Origin: Modestobacter sp. VKM Ac-2986
GTDB lineage: Bacteria > Actinomycetota > Actinomycetes > Mycobacteriales > Geodermatophilaceae
Reading direction: 5' to 3'
Assembly (NCBI RefSeq): GCF_026967795.1
Contig: NZ_JAPVBH010000002.1
Coordinates: forward strand, 558,001 to 622,000
DNA: 64,000 nt
This document shows positions 56,349-64,000 of the stretch, piece after piece (positions within the stretch are counted from its first letter, which is position 1; every line of letters begins with the position of its first letter). The notes beneath the pieces are model-generated. The model had not been told where the DNA came from and ran no database searches. It worked only from the letters and a program-made list of their open reading frames with translations. A program made the translations under genes and the position numbers.

Positions 56349-57530
56349 ATGAACGACGAGACGACCCCGCTGTCCGACGCCCAGCCGGCCCCCACGACCA
56401 CCACTGCCCCCACCCCGCGGCGGCGACGCGGGACCCGCGCCCTCGCGACCGGTGCGGTCGGGGCGCTGGGCGTCGCCGCCGGCGTGGTCATCGGCGTGCA
56501 GACCAGCGGGGGCGCGAGCGCGGCGACCATCACGCCGTCGGCGGCCACCGAGCCGGCGGTCACCTTCGGCCGCGGCCCCGGCAGCTACGGGACGCCCCCC
56601 GGCTACGGCAGCTCGACGGCTGTCGCGGCCGGCACGGCGACCGCGGACCAGGTGGTCGGCGTCGTCGACATCGTCACCGAGCTCGCGTACTCCGGTGGTG
56701 AGGCAGCGGGCACCGGCATGGTGCTCACCTCCAACGGCGAGGTGCTGACCAACGACCACGTCGTCGAGGGCGCCACCAGCATCACGGTGACCGTGCTGTC
56801 GACCGGCGAGCAGTACACCGCGACCGTCGTCGGCACCGTCCCGACCGCGGACGTCGCCGTCCTCCAGCTGGAGGACGCCTCCGGGCTGGACACCGTGCAG
56901 GTCGACGCCGACGGCGTCGAGCTGGGCGAGGCGGTGACCGCGGTCGGCAACGCCGGCGGCGACCCCTCCTCGACGAGCGCGGCCGAGGGCACGGTCACCG
57001 CACTGGACCAGTCGATCACCGCGACCAGCGAGTCCGGCACGGACGCCGAGCGGCTCACCGGGCTGATCGAGACGAACGCCGACGTCCAGGCCGGCGACTC
57101 CGGCGGCCCGCTGTTCGACGCCGACGGCGAGGTGGTCGGGATGGACACGGCGGCCTCCAGCGGCGGTGCCGTCCGGTCCTACGCGATCCCGATCGACACC
57201 GCGATGGACCTGGTCGGGCAGATCGAGGACGGCGTGGACGACGCGACGGTGCACCAGGGCCTGCCGGCGTTCCTAGGCGTCTCGGTGGCCGACGGCACCG
57301 CGGGCGCGATCATCGCCGGGGTGCTGTCCGACGGCCCGGCCGACCAGGCCGGGATCGGCGCCGGCGACGTCGTCACCGCCCTCGGCGGGACGCCGGTCGA
57401 CAGCGCCACCGACCTGACCACCGCCCTGGCCGCGCAGGACCCCGGCGACGAGGTCGAGGTCACCTGGACCGACATCACCGGGACGTCGCAGACCGCCACC
57501 GTCACCCTGGTCGCCGGCCCCGCCGACTGA
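56349..57530 (+). CDS. HtrA/DegP-like S1C serine protease with PDZ domain
   Basis: Encodes 393 residues. Cytoplasmic start with PRRRRGTRAL, one membrane helix (ATGAVGALGVAAGVVIGVQT), extracellular linker, then a trypsin-like domain: His in VLTNDHVVEGA, Asp in VPTADVAVLQLE, Ser in VQAGDSGGPLFDADG. A C-terminal PDZ domain carries FLGVSVADGTAGAIIAGVLS with AGIGAGDVVTALGG. Envelope quality-control or regulatory protease; substrates unknown. The paired direct repeats upstream suggest stress regulation. Ends in a 21-bp hairpin. Confidence 0.94.
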   Translation: MNDETTPLSDAQPAPTTTTAPTPRRRRGTRALATGAVGALGVAAGVVIGVQTSGGASAATITPSAATEPAVTFGRGPGSYGTPPGYGSSTAVAAGTATADQVVGVVDIVTELAYSGGEAAGTGMVLTSNGEVLTNDHVVEGATSITVTVLSTGEQYTATVVGTVPTADVAVLQLEDASGLDTVQVDADGVELGEAVTAVGNAGGDPSSTSAAEGTVTALDQSITATSESGTDAERLTGLIETNADVQAGDSGGPLFDADGEVVGMDTAASSGGAVRSYAIPIDTAMDLVGQIEDGVDDATVHQGLPAFLGVSVADGTAGAIIAGVLSDGPADQAGIGAGDVVTALGGTPVDSATDLTTALAAQDPGDEVEVTWTDITGTSQTATVTLVAGPAD

Positions 57531-57542
57531 CCGGCCGGCCAG

Positions 57543-57591
57543 TGTGCGCTGGTGGTCGCCTCCGGGACCGGGAGGCGACCACCAGCGCACA
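57543..57591. terminator. 21-bp perfect hairpin between the protease and aldo/keto reductase genes
   Basis: Arms 57543-57563 and 57571-57591 pair perfectly with a 7-nt loop, 13 bases past the protease stop and 10 before the opposing stop: bidirectional terminator. Confidence 0.85.
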
Positions 57592-57600
57592 ACGGTGACG

Positions 57601-58623
57601 TCAGCGGCGGCGCAGCGCGGCGTCGGTGAGCGAGGGCGGCTGGTAGCCGGCGTCGTCGGCGCGGATGTTCGTCCCCGGCGGGACGATCGCGTCGATCGCA
57701 TCGAGCACCTCCGCCGACAGGACGACGTCGACGGCGGGGAGCTGACTGGTCAGCTGCTCCATCGTGCGCGGGCCGATGATCGCCGAGGTCACGCCCGGGT
57801 GGTTGAGGACGAAGGCGATCGCCAGCTCGACCAGCGTCATCCCGTTGTCCTCGGCGAGGGTGGCCAGGGCGTCGGCGGCGTCGAGCTTGCGCTGGTTGAC
57901 CGGGTCCGACAGGTCGTAGCGGGCGCCCATCCGCCCCGACCGGCTGCTCTCCGGCGCGTCGGCCCCCTTGCGCCACTTCCCGGACAGCCAGCCACCGGCC
58001 AGCGGGCTCCACGGCAGCACGCCCATGCCGTACTGCTGGGCGACCGGCAGCACCTCGGTCTCGATGCCGCGCACCAGCAGCGAGTACGGCGGCTGCTCGG
58101 TGACGAACCGGCCGCTGTGTCGCTTCTCGGCCGCCCACTGGGCCTGCACCATCTCCGAGGCGGGGAAGGTCGAGGAGCCGAAGTAGCGGATCTTGCCGGC
58201 GCGCTGCAGGTCGGTCAGCGCGTCGAGGGTCTCCTCGACGTCGGTGTCCGGCGAGGGCCGGTGGATCTGGTAGAGGTCGATCCAGTCGGTCTGCAGCCGG
58301 CGCAGGCTGCTCTCCACCTCCCGGACCAGCCAGCGGCGGCTGTTGCCCTGGTGGTTGGGGTCCTCGCCCATCTTCCCGTGCGCCTTGGTGGCCAACACGA
58401 CGTCGTCCCGCCGGCCGAGCAGGGCCTTGCCGACGATCTCCTCGGACTCCCCGGCGGAGTAGACGTCGGCGGTGTCGACGAAGTTCAGGCCGGCGTCCAG
58501 GGCGGCGTGGACGATCCGGACCGAGTCCTCGTGGTCGGGGTTGCCCCAGGCACCGAACATCATCGCGCCGAGGCAGAGCGGGCTGACCTTGACGCCGGTA
58601 CGACCGAGCGTGCGCATCTCCAT
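57601..58623 (-). CDS. aldo/keto reductase
   Basis: Encodes 340 residues from ATG 58623 (ATG 58617 also possible; a longer frame to 58689 crosses a hairpin). AKR barrel: MRTLGRTGVKVSPLCLGAMM, catalytic Tyr in NFVDTADVYSAGESEEIVGK, Lys in VVLATKAHGKMGED, His in DLYQIHRPSPDTDVEETLDA. Close in style to AKR12-type NADPH-dependent reductases. Substrate unknown. Confidence 0.93.
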   Translation of the reverse strand: MEMRTLGRTGVKVSPLCLGAMMFGAWGNPDHEDSVRIVHAALDAGLNFVDTADVYSAGESEEIVGKALLGRRDDVVLATKAHGKMGEDPNHQGNSRRWLVREVESSLRRLQTDWIDLYQIHRPSPDTDVEETLDALTDLQRAGKIRYFGSSTFPASEMVQAQWAAEKRHSGRFVTEQPPYSLLVRGIETEVLPVAQQYGMGVLPWSPLAGGWLSGKWRKGADAPESSRSGRMGARYDLSDPVNQRKLDAADALATLAEDNGMTLVELAIAFVLNHPGVTSAIIGPRTMEQLTSQLPAVDVVLSAEVLDAIDAIVPPGTNIRADDAGYQPPSLTDAALRRR

Positions 58624-58642
58624 GCCGACCCCCGTAACCGCG

Positions 58643-58677
58643 ACCACCCCCGCCGAACCGTTCTCGGCGGGGGTGGT
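58643..58677. terminator. hairpin between the LLM oxidoreductase and aldo/keto reductase genes
   Basis: A 14-bp perfect stem (58643-58656 and 58664-58677) with a 7-nt loop, nine bases past the LLM stop on the minus strand and 20 before the aldo/keto reductase start. Probably terminates the first gene; could also attenuate the second. Confidence 0.7.
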
Positions 58678-58685
58678 TGCAGAGA

Positions 58686-59717
58686 TCAACGCTGGTCGGG
58701 GTGCACCCAGCCGATCGCGGGCGCGACGTGCTGCGTGATCGTCTCCAGCAGCCGGGCGTTGTACTCGACGCCGAGCATGTTGGGGATGGTCAGCAGCAGG
58801 GTGTCGGCCTCGCGCACGGCCATGTCCTTGGACAGCTGCTCGGCCAGCTCGTCGGGCTCACCGGCGTAGCTCTTGCCGAACCGGGACCGCACACCGCCGA
58901 GCAGGCCGACCTGGTCGCCGCTGTCGCGGTCGGCACCGAAGTAGGCGCGGTCCTCGTCGGTGGTGATCGGCATGACCGACCGGCTCACCGACACCCGCGG
59001 CTGGTGCGCCCAGCCGGCCTCGTCCCAGGCGGCGCGGAACAGCGCGATCTGCTCGGCCTGCAGCTCGTCGAAGGGCACGCCGGTGTCCTCCGACAGCAGG
59101 GTCGAGCTCATCAGGTTCATGCCCTGCTGGGCGGTCCAGACCGCGGTGGACCGCGTGCCCGAGCCCCACCAGATGCGCTCGCGGAGCCCCGGCGACTGCG
59201 GCTGGACGGCGAGCCGGGTCCCGCCGCGGTGCATCCGCGGGTCGGCGTCGACCAGCGCGGTGCCGCTGATCGCGGACAGGAACAGGCCCGTCTTGGCCCG
59301 GGCGAGCTCGGCGTCGTCGCTGCCCTCGCCGGGCACGTAGCCGAACGCCTCGGACCCGCGCAGCGCCGTCTCCGGTGACCCGCGGCTCACGCCGAGCTGC
59401 AGCCGCCCGGCGCTGATCAGGTCGGCCGCGGCCGCCTCCTCCGCCATGTACAGCGGGTTCTCGTAGCGCATGTCGATGACACCGGTGCCGATCTCGATGC
59501 GCCGGGTGCGCGCGCCGATGGCGGCCAGCAGCGGGAACGGCGAGGAGAGCTGGCGGGCGAAGTGGTGCACCCGCACGTAGGCGCCGTCGACGCCCAGCTC
59601 CTCGGCCGCCTCGGCCAGCTCCACGGTCTGCAGCAGCGCGTCCGCGCCGGTGCGCACCTGCGAGCCCTGGACCGGTTGCCAGTGCCCGAAGTTCAGGAAG
59701 CCGATCTTCTTGTCCAC
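58686..59717 (-). CDS. LLM class flavin-dependent oxidoreductase
   Basis: Encodes 343 residues from GTG 59717, which has GAGAGG eight bases upstream (GTG 59726 is less well placed). Luciferase-like barrel: KIGFLNFGHWQPVQG, LGVDGAYVRVHHFARQLSSP, RRIEIGTGVIDMRYENPLYM, SAGRLQLGVSRGSPET. Flavin monooxygenase or F420-type enzyme; the cofactor cannot be told from the sequence. No gene partner. Confidence 0.92.
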   Translation of the reverse strand: MDKKIGFLNFGHWQPVQGSQVRTGADALLQTVELAEAAEELGVDGAYVRVHHFARQLSSPFPLLAAIGARTRRIEIGTGVIDMRYENPLYMAEEAAAADLISAGRLQLGVSRGSPETALRGSEAFGYVPGEGSDDAELARAKTGLFLSAISGTALVDADPRMHRGGTRLAVQPQSPGLRERIWWGSGTRSTAVWTAQQGMNLMSSTLLSEDTGVPFDELQAEQIALFRAAWDEAGWAHQPRVSVSRSVMPITTDEDRAYFGADRDSGDQVGLLGGVRSRFGKSYAGEPDELAEQLSKDMAVREADTLLLTIPNMLGVEYNARLLETITQHVAPAIGWVHPDQR

Positions 59718-59856
59718 CGCACTCACCTCTCGTCGTCTGCCCCGTGAGCGTCCACGGGGGCCACGGTGTTCCCGGTGGGATCACATCGGGTGGTCCGTGC
59801 GTTGCCCCCGACGTGTCGGGCGGCACACCAGCCGCCCGCTGACCCCAGGAGGACCC

Positions 59857-60159
59857 ATGCGCGCCACCGTGAACGGCACCGTCGTCGCCGAGGCGACCGA
59901 GGACGAGCTCGTCAAGATCGAGGGCAACTGGTACTTCCCGCCCTCGGCGCTCACCCCGGGCGCGCTCAGCGAGAGCCCCACGCCCTACACCTGCCCGTGG
60001 AAGGGCGCGGCCCAGTACTGGGACGTCGTCACCCCCGACGGCACCACGAAGGACGGCGCCTGGAGCTACCCCGACCTCAAGCCCTCGGCGGTCGAGCGGG
60101 TCGGCCGTGACTTCGCCGGCTACGTGGCCTTCTCCCCCGGCGTCACCGTCTCCGCCTGA
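59857..60159 (+). CDS. DUF427 protein
   Basis: Encodes 100 residues, AGGAGG upstream of ATG 59857. Small beta-tent fold: MRATVNGTVVAEATEDELVK, NWYFPPSAL, YTCPWKGAAQYWDV. DUF427 proteins are widespread and lack a known function. Single gene followed by a G/C hairpin near 60171-60200. Confidence 0.9.
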   Translation: MRATVNGTVVAEATEDELVKIEGNWYFPPSALTPGALSESPTPYTCPWKGAAQYWDVVTPDGTTKDGAWSYPDLKPSAVERVGRDFAGYVAFSPGVTVSA

Positions 60160-60276
60160 CCCGGCCCGGCAGGCGGCGGCACCCGTCACCGCCTGCCGCC
60201 CGGACGCCGGTGGTGCAGGACGGGAACCGCGTGACCCGAGTGGCGTCCTGTCACTGGACGTGACGGCACGAACACG

Positions 60277-60305
60277 TTGACACGGCCGAGGTTGCGTGGT
60301 TAAGG
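60277..60305 (+). promoter_or_regulatory. predicted promoter of the PAS-GGDEF-EAL gene
   Basis: TTGACA (60277-60282), 17-base spacer, TTAAGG (60300-60305) as a weak -10. The start point would fall at about 60312, next to ATG 60313, giving a leaderless or near-leaderless mRNA like the one at 3209. Confidence 0.45.
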
Positions 60306-60312
60306 GCTCACG

Positions 60313-62652
60313 ATGGGCGAGGCTGTCGAGGTGACCACCTCCGTTCCCGAGTCGCCTCGGGCCACCGGGCCCGACGGCACCGCCGGGCAGCGGCTGCGTG
60401 CGGCCGACGTGCTGCTGGCCGACCGGGGGCAGCTGTTCCGGGCCCTGTTCCTCTCCGCGCCGGTCGCCCAGGCCGTCGTCGACGCCAGCGGCCAGCTGCT
60501 GGTCGTCAACCCCGCGCTGTGCGATCTCACCGGCCGCACGACGGGCGAGCTCGTCGGCCGCCACCTGGACCTGCTGACCCACCCCGACGACGTCCCGCTG
60601 GCCGACCTCGCCGACGAGCACCTGCCCGGCACGACGCTGCTGGACCCGCAGCTGCAGGTCGTCGGCGAGCGCCGGCTGCAGCGCGCCGACGGCGAGAGCC
60701 TGTGGGTGGAGCAGAGCCGCGAGCTCATCCACCGCAGCACCGGCGAGCTGCACTTCGTCGTCCTGTCCCTGGTCGACGTGACCGACCGCCGCCGGGCCGA
60801 GGACGACCTGGTGCGCCGCACCTTCATCGACCCGCTGACCGGCCTGCCCAACCGCCGCGCCCTGAGTGAGCGCCTGCAGCACGCGCTGGCCGTCTCCGGG
60901 CGCCGGGACACCTCCGTGGGCCTGCTGCACCTGGACATCGACCGGTTCACCGCCGTCAACGACTCCCTGGGCCACGAGGGCGGGGACCAGCTGCTGTGCC
61001 AGGTCGCCGACCGGCTGCGCTGGAGCACCCGGGTCGAGGACACCGCCGTGCGCTTCGGCGCCGACGAGTTCCTCGTGCTCGCCGAGGACGTCGAGGACGT
61101 CGAGGCGCTGCGCACCCTGGCCGACCGCCTGCTCAGCGTGCTCGACGAGCCCTTCCACGTGGCCGGCCGCGAGGTGAGCCTGTCCGCCAGCGTCGGCATG
61201 ACGCTGGGGTCGGACATCTCCCCCGAGGCGCTGCTCCGCCAGGCCCACAGCGCGCTCGCCCGGGCCAAGGACAGCGGCGGCCGCGGCCGGGTCGAGCTGC
61301 ACGACGGCGCGGTCACCGAGGCCTACGTCGACCAGCTGCAGCTGGAGACCGACCTGCGCCACGCGCTGGAGGCCGGCGAGCTGCGGCTGTTCTACCAACC
61401 GATCGTCGCGCTCTCCGACGAGCACCTGCTCGGCTACGAGGCGCTCATCCGCTGGCAGCACCCCACCCGCGGGCTGCTGCCGCCGGGCGCGTTCCTGGCC
61501 GCCGCCGAGGACAACCGGCTCACCTCCCGGCTGGGCGCCTGGGTGCTGCACCAGGCCTGCTGGGACGCGGCCGGCTGGGACCCGGCGCTGCGGGTGCACG
61601 TCAACATCTCCGCCCGGCACCTGGCCGAGCCGGGGTTCGCCGAGCTGGTCGCCGACGCCCTCGCCGAGTCCGGCCTGGCCCCGGAGCGGCTGGAGCTGGA
61701 GATCACCGAGTCGACGGCGCTGTTCGCCGCCGACGCCACGCTGCACGCGGTGGACACGGTGACCGAGACCGGCGTGACCCTGGCCCTGGACGACTTCGGC
61801 ACCGGCTACTCCGCGATCACCGCGCTGCACCGGCTGCCGATCCACACGCTGAAGATCGACCGCTCCTTCGTCGCCGACGTCGTCGGCCAGCCGGCCACCG
61901 CGGCGCTGGTGCAGGGGCTGCTGCAGCTCGGCGCGGGCATGGGCCTGCAGGTCATCGCCGAGGGCATCGAGGACGGCGAGCAGGCCAAGTGGCTGCTCGA
62001 GCACGGCTGCTCGATGGCCCAGGGCTACGCCTTCGGCCGGCCCGCGCCGCTGCCGGCCCGCGAGCTCGAGGACCTCGACACCCCGCCGGACCTCAGCCTG
62101 CCGGGCGGCCCGCCGTCCGGTCCGGCGCCGTCCGGGGGGCTGTCGGCCGGCCCGCTGGCCTTCGACACCCCCTTCGCCCTGCCCGCCGACGTCCTGTCCG
62201 ACGTCGACGAGCTGGACGACGTGGAGCTCGGTGAGCAGGACCGCGACGAGCGGCCCCGCAGCCGGGACCGGTGGACGCCGAAGCCGGCGCAGGGCACCGC
62301 CGCGGTGCCGGAGCTCAACGCCTTCGCCCTGCCCGTGACCGGTGCGTCCCCGGCGCCGGAGCCGCTCGCCGCAGCGGTCCCGGAGGCCGACGAGGTCCCG
62401 GCCGTCGACCCCGACTTCGACCCGTCGGTGTTCCGGCCCTCGCGCGCCTTCCTGGAGCTGCGCGAGCTGCTGGCCGCCAACGGCGTCCAGGACCCGTTCG
62501 TGCCCGAGCCCCGCGAGGCCGCCGAGATCGGCGACCTGAGCGGCCTGACCCCCGACGCCGGGGACCTGTCGGGGCTGCGTCCCTGGCTGGAGTCCTTCCA
62601 GCAGCGCCTCGGCCCGCGCACCGGCGAGCTCCCCGAGGTCGGCCGCAGCTGA
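60313..62652 (+). CDS. PAS-GGDEF-EAL protein (likely c-di-GMP phosphodiesterase)
   Basis: Encodes 779 residues. PAS domain about 40-150 (FLSAPVAQAVVDASGQLLVV), GGDEF domain 165-330 (DPLTGLPNRRALSERLQHAL; signature RFGADEFLVL, so GADEF instead of GGDEF) and EAL domain 345-590 (GYEALIRWQHPTRGLLPPG, LELEITESTALF, LALDDFGTGYSAIT, LKIDRSFVADVV). EAL metal and catalytic residues look intact, so c-di-GMP hydrolysis is favoured and synthesis doubtful. The last 180 residues are disordered and acidic with GDLSGL repeats. No transmembrane helix. Confidence 0.93.
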   Translation: MGEAVEVTTSVPESPRATGPDGTAGQRLRAADVLLADRGQLFRALFLSAPVAQAVVDASGQLLVVNPALCDLTGRTTGELVGRHLDLLTHPDDVPLADLADEHLPGTTLLDPQLQVVGERRLQRADGESLWVEQSRELIHRSTGELHFVVLSLVDVTDRRRAEDDLVRRTFIDPLTGLPNRRALSERLQHALAVSGRRDTSVGLLHLDIDRFTAVNDSLGHEGGDQLLCQVADRLRWSTRVEDTAVRFGADEFLVLAEDVEDVEALRTLADRLLSVLDEPFHVAGREVSLSASVGMTLGSDISPEALLRQAHSALARAKDSGGRGRVELHDGAVTEAYVDQLQLETDLRHALEAGELRLFYQPIVALSDEHLLGYEALIRWQHPTRGLLPPGAFLAAAEDNRLTSRLGAWVLHQACWDAAGWDPALRVHVNISARHLAEPGFAELVADALAESGLAPERLELEITESTALFAADATLHAVDTVTETGVTLALDDFGTGYSAITALHRLPIHTLKIDRSFVADVVGQPATAALVQGLLQLGAGMGLQVIAEGIEDGEQAKWLLEHGCSMAQGYAFGRPAPLPARELEDLDTPPDLSLPGGPPSGPAPSGGLSAGPLAFDTPFALPADVLSDVDELDDVELGEQDRDERPRSRDRWTPKPAQGTAAVPELNAFALPVTGASPAPEPLAAAVPEADEVPAVDPDFDPSVFRPSRAFLELRELLAANGVQDPFVPEPREAAEIGDLSGLTPDAGDLSGLRPWLESFQQRLGPRTGELPEVGRS

Positions 62653-62659
62653 CGCTCCC

Positions 62660-62691
62660 CTGACCGGCCGGCGACGACGCCGGCCGGTCAG
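62660..62691. terminator. hairpin between the PAS-GGDEF-EAL and SGNH genes
   Basis: A 14-bp perfect stem (62660-62673 and 62678-62691) with loop ACGA, eight bases after the first stop and overlapping the opposing stop. Confidence 0.8.
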
Positions 62692-63509
62692 CCGACGCGC
62701 TCTCCGGCCTGCACCGGCCGCAGCTCGGGCTGCTTCGGCGTCCGGCCGTCGCCGGAGGACCGCCCGCGCAGCCGGCGGCCGATCCACGGCACCACGAACC
62801 CGCGCACCCAGGCGGCCTCCTGGGCGAGGACCTCGCGGGCCGGCCGCGGCGGCGCCGGGTCCAGCGGCGTCCGCCAGTCGGTGTCGTCGCCGGTGACCGG
62901 CACCCCGAGTGCCGCGGCCGCCGCCAGCGCGGTGCGCCGGTGACCCTCGGCGGTGAGGTGGATGCGGTCGCCGGCGTCCCACATCCGCGCGTCCTGCACC
63001 CACGCCGCGCCCCACTGGTCGACCACGACGGCGCCCTGCCGGGCGGCGATCGACCACAGGTGGGCGTTGAACACCGCGACCCGGCCGCGGGTGCGCCGGA
63101 TGATCGGGGTCTGCCGCGGGTCGACCCCGGTCACCAGCAGGACGTCGGCCCCGGCCTCCCGGAACCCCACCACGGCCTGCTCGAGGTCGGCGGCCAGCCG
63201 GTCGGGGTCGGCGCCGGGGCGGAGCAGGTCGTTGCCGCCGGCGACCAGGCTGACCAGGTCCGGCCGTGCGGCCAGCGCCGCGGGCACCTGCTCGGCGAGC
63301 ACCTGGTGCAGCAGCCGGCCGCGGATGGCCAGGTTGGCGTACTCGACGGTGCCCGCGGGGGCCGCGGCCGCGAGGTGCCCGGCCAGCCGGTCGGCCCAGC
63401 CGCGGAAGGCGTCCGGCGTCCCCGGGTCGGGGTCGCTGAGCCCCTCGGTGAAGGAGTCCCCCAGCGCGATGTAGCGCTGCCACGTCCGTCGGTCGCTGCC
63501 CGGCTGCAC
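62688..63509 (-). CDS. SGNH/GDSL hydrolase
   Basis: Encodes about 273 residues from GTG 63509. SGNH blocks: Ser in RYIALGDSFTEGLSDP, Gly in EYANLAIRGRLLHQV, Asn in VSLVAGGNDLLRPGAD, Asp/His in GDRIHLTAEGHRR. Esterase or lipase-like; no signal peptide. C-terminal basic extension RRLRGRSSGDGRTPK. Start uncertain by a few codons. Confidence 0.9.
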   Translation of the reverse strand: MQPGSDRRTWQRYIALGDSFTEGLSDPDPGTPDAFRGWADRLAGHLAAAAPAGTVEYANLAIRGRLLHQVLAEQVPAALAARPDLVSLVAGGNDLLRPGADPDRLAADLEQAVVGFREAGADVLLVTGVDPRQTPIIRRTRGRVAVFNAHLWSIAARQGAVVVDQWGAAWVQDARMWDAGDRIHLTAEGHRRTALAAAAALGVPVTGDDTDWRTPLDPAPPRPAREVLAQEAAWVRGFVVPWIGRRLRGRSSGDGRTPKQPELRPVQAGERVG

Positions 63510-63615
63510 GCTGCTACTGCACCACGCCCGGACCGGCGGCACGCAGCGAGGGGTGGGGCCGACCTCAACGTCGCCGTCTCCTGCCCGTCACATGAGACCG
63601 CCAGGATCTGCGGTC

Positions 63616-64000
63616 ATGCGCACCGACGTGGCCTGCACCCTCATCGTCTCCTCGCCCGCACCGGCGACCGCCCTGCTGCAGGTCGCCGTGGCCGCGCCGC
63701 TGACCGAGCAGCTGACCGTGCTCGGCGACGGACGGCCGGTGCCGGTCGAGGAGGTCGCCGTCCCCGGTGCCCGGGTGCACCGGCTGGAGGTGCCGGCCGG
63801 GGAGACGACGATCGTCTACACCGCGCAGGTCGAGTCGGCCGGCAGCCCGCGGGAGGTCACGCCGGCGGAGTGGGCGGAGTTCGTCCGGCCCAGCCGCTAC
63901 TGCCCGTCGGACCAGCTGGAGGGCTACGCCGGCACCGAGTTCGACCGGTCGCTGCCGCGCGCGGAGCTGATCGCCTCCGTCGCCGCCTGGGTGGCCGGGC
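63616..64000 (+). CDS. transglutaminase-like protein (N-terminal part, cut by window)
   Basis: 128 residues are visible from ATG 63616: a beta-rich N-terminal domain (VACTLIVSSPAPATALLQVA, GARVHRLEVPAGETTIVYTA) then FVRPSRYCPSDQLEGYAGTE, the conserved RPSRYCPSD motif at the start of bacterial transglutaminase-like proteins. The catalytic Cys-His-Asp core would lie beyond the window. Divergent from the SGNH gene. Confidence 0.82.
   Translation, partial: MRTDVACTLIVSSPAPATALLQVAVAAPLTEQLTVLGDGRPVPVEEVAVPGARVHRLEVPAGETTIVYTAQVESAGSPREVTPAEWAEFVRPSRYCPSDQLEGYAGTEFDRSLPRAELIASVAAWVAG

Noticed and set aside
58858-63483. A 1541-codon open frame on the minus strand covering the PAS-GGDEF-EAL gene
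   Set aside because: It is antisense to clearly coding genes with recognisable domains. Long stop-free antisense frames are normal at this GC content, and its translation is low-complexity Arg/Gly/Ala sequence.

Overview
The window is chromosomal DNA from a very GC-rich actinobacterium. Indications are near-total G/C at third codon positions, frequent GTG starts, paired ClpP1/ClpP2, mycothiol-linked enzymes, an Eis-type acetyltransferase, trHbO, a CtaJ-like oxidase subunit and DUF4233/DUF5130 proteins. The flavour (roadblock protein, GGDEF/EAL protein, two-component genes, sortase plus surface protein) fits Geodermatophilaceae (Blastococcus, Modestobacter, Geodermatophilus). The genus is an inference from general style, not a search result. 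No plasmid, phage or origin signature is visible.

Left part (1-14.8 kb): conserved housekeeping. A TIGR03960 radical-SAM protein (cut by the window edge), ndk, folC with DUF4233, valS, clpX, clpP2, clpP1, tig and tRNA-Pro(UGG) follow the order known from Mycobacterium tuberculosis (Rv2445c-Rv2462c) and Streptomyces. Inserted in it are a secreted protein and an HTH/Clp-N pair with a palindrome-covered, apparently leaderless promoter facing ndk.

Accessory region (14.8-28.6 kb): directly after tRNA-Gly(UCC) lies a block of visibly lower GC (about 14.8-21 kb). It holds two overlapping DNA methyltransferase genes converging on two overlapping genes with PD-(D/E)XK-type nuclease motifs. The opposing stop codons share one CTAG. 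This is the best candidate for an undescribed restriction-modification or defence system here. It is followed by an ECF sigma factor with SnoaL-like tail plus a RibD-like reductase, a large lipoprotein, a NarL-type two-component system, an Eis-type acetyltransferase and a mycothiol-dependent-type enzyme.

Right part (28.6-56 kb): synteny with the M. tuberculosis Rv2465c-Rv2478c block resumes: rpiB, the Rv2466c-like DsbA protein, pepN, DUF5130, HNH nuclease, trHbO, GH13 glucosidase, thioesterase, ettA and a second ssb. It is interspersed with an amidase/kynureninase pair, a sortase with its presumed substrate, a prolyl oligopeptidase, an orphan sugar-type ABC ATPase, a roadblock protein and bioY. 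Three copies of a covarying hairpin repeat sit at convergent gene ends in this half.

End (56-64 kb): an HtrA-like protease with phased direct repeats upstream, an aldo/keto reductase, an LLM flavin oxidoreductase, a DUF427 protein, a PAS-GGDEF-EAL protein with a degenerate GGDEF site, an SGNH hydrolase, and the first part of a transglutaminase-type protein.
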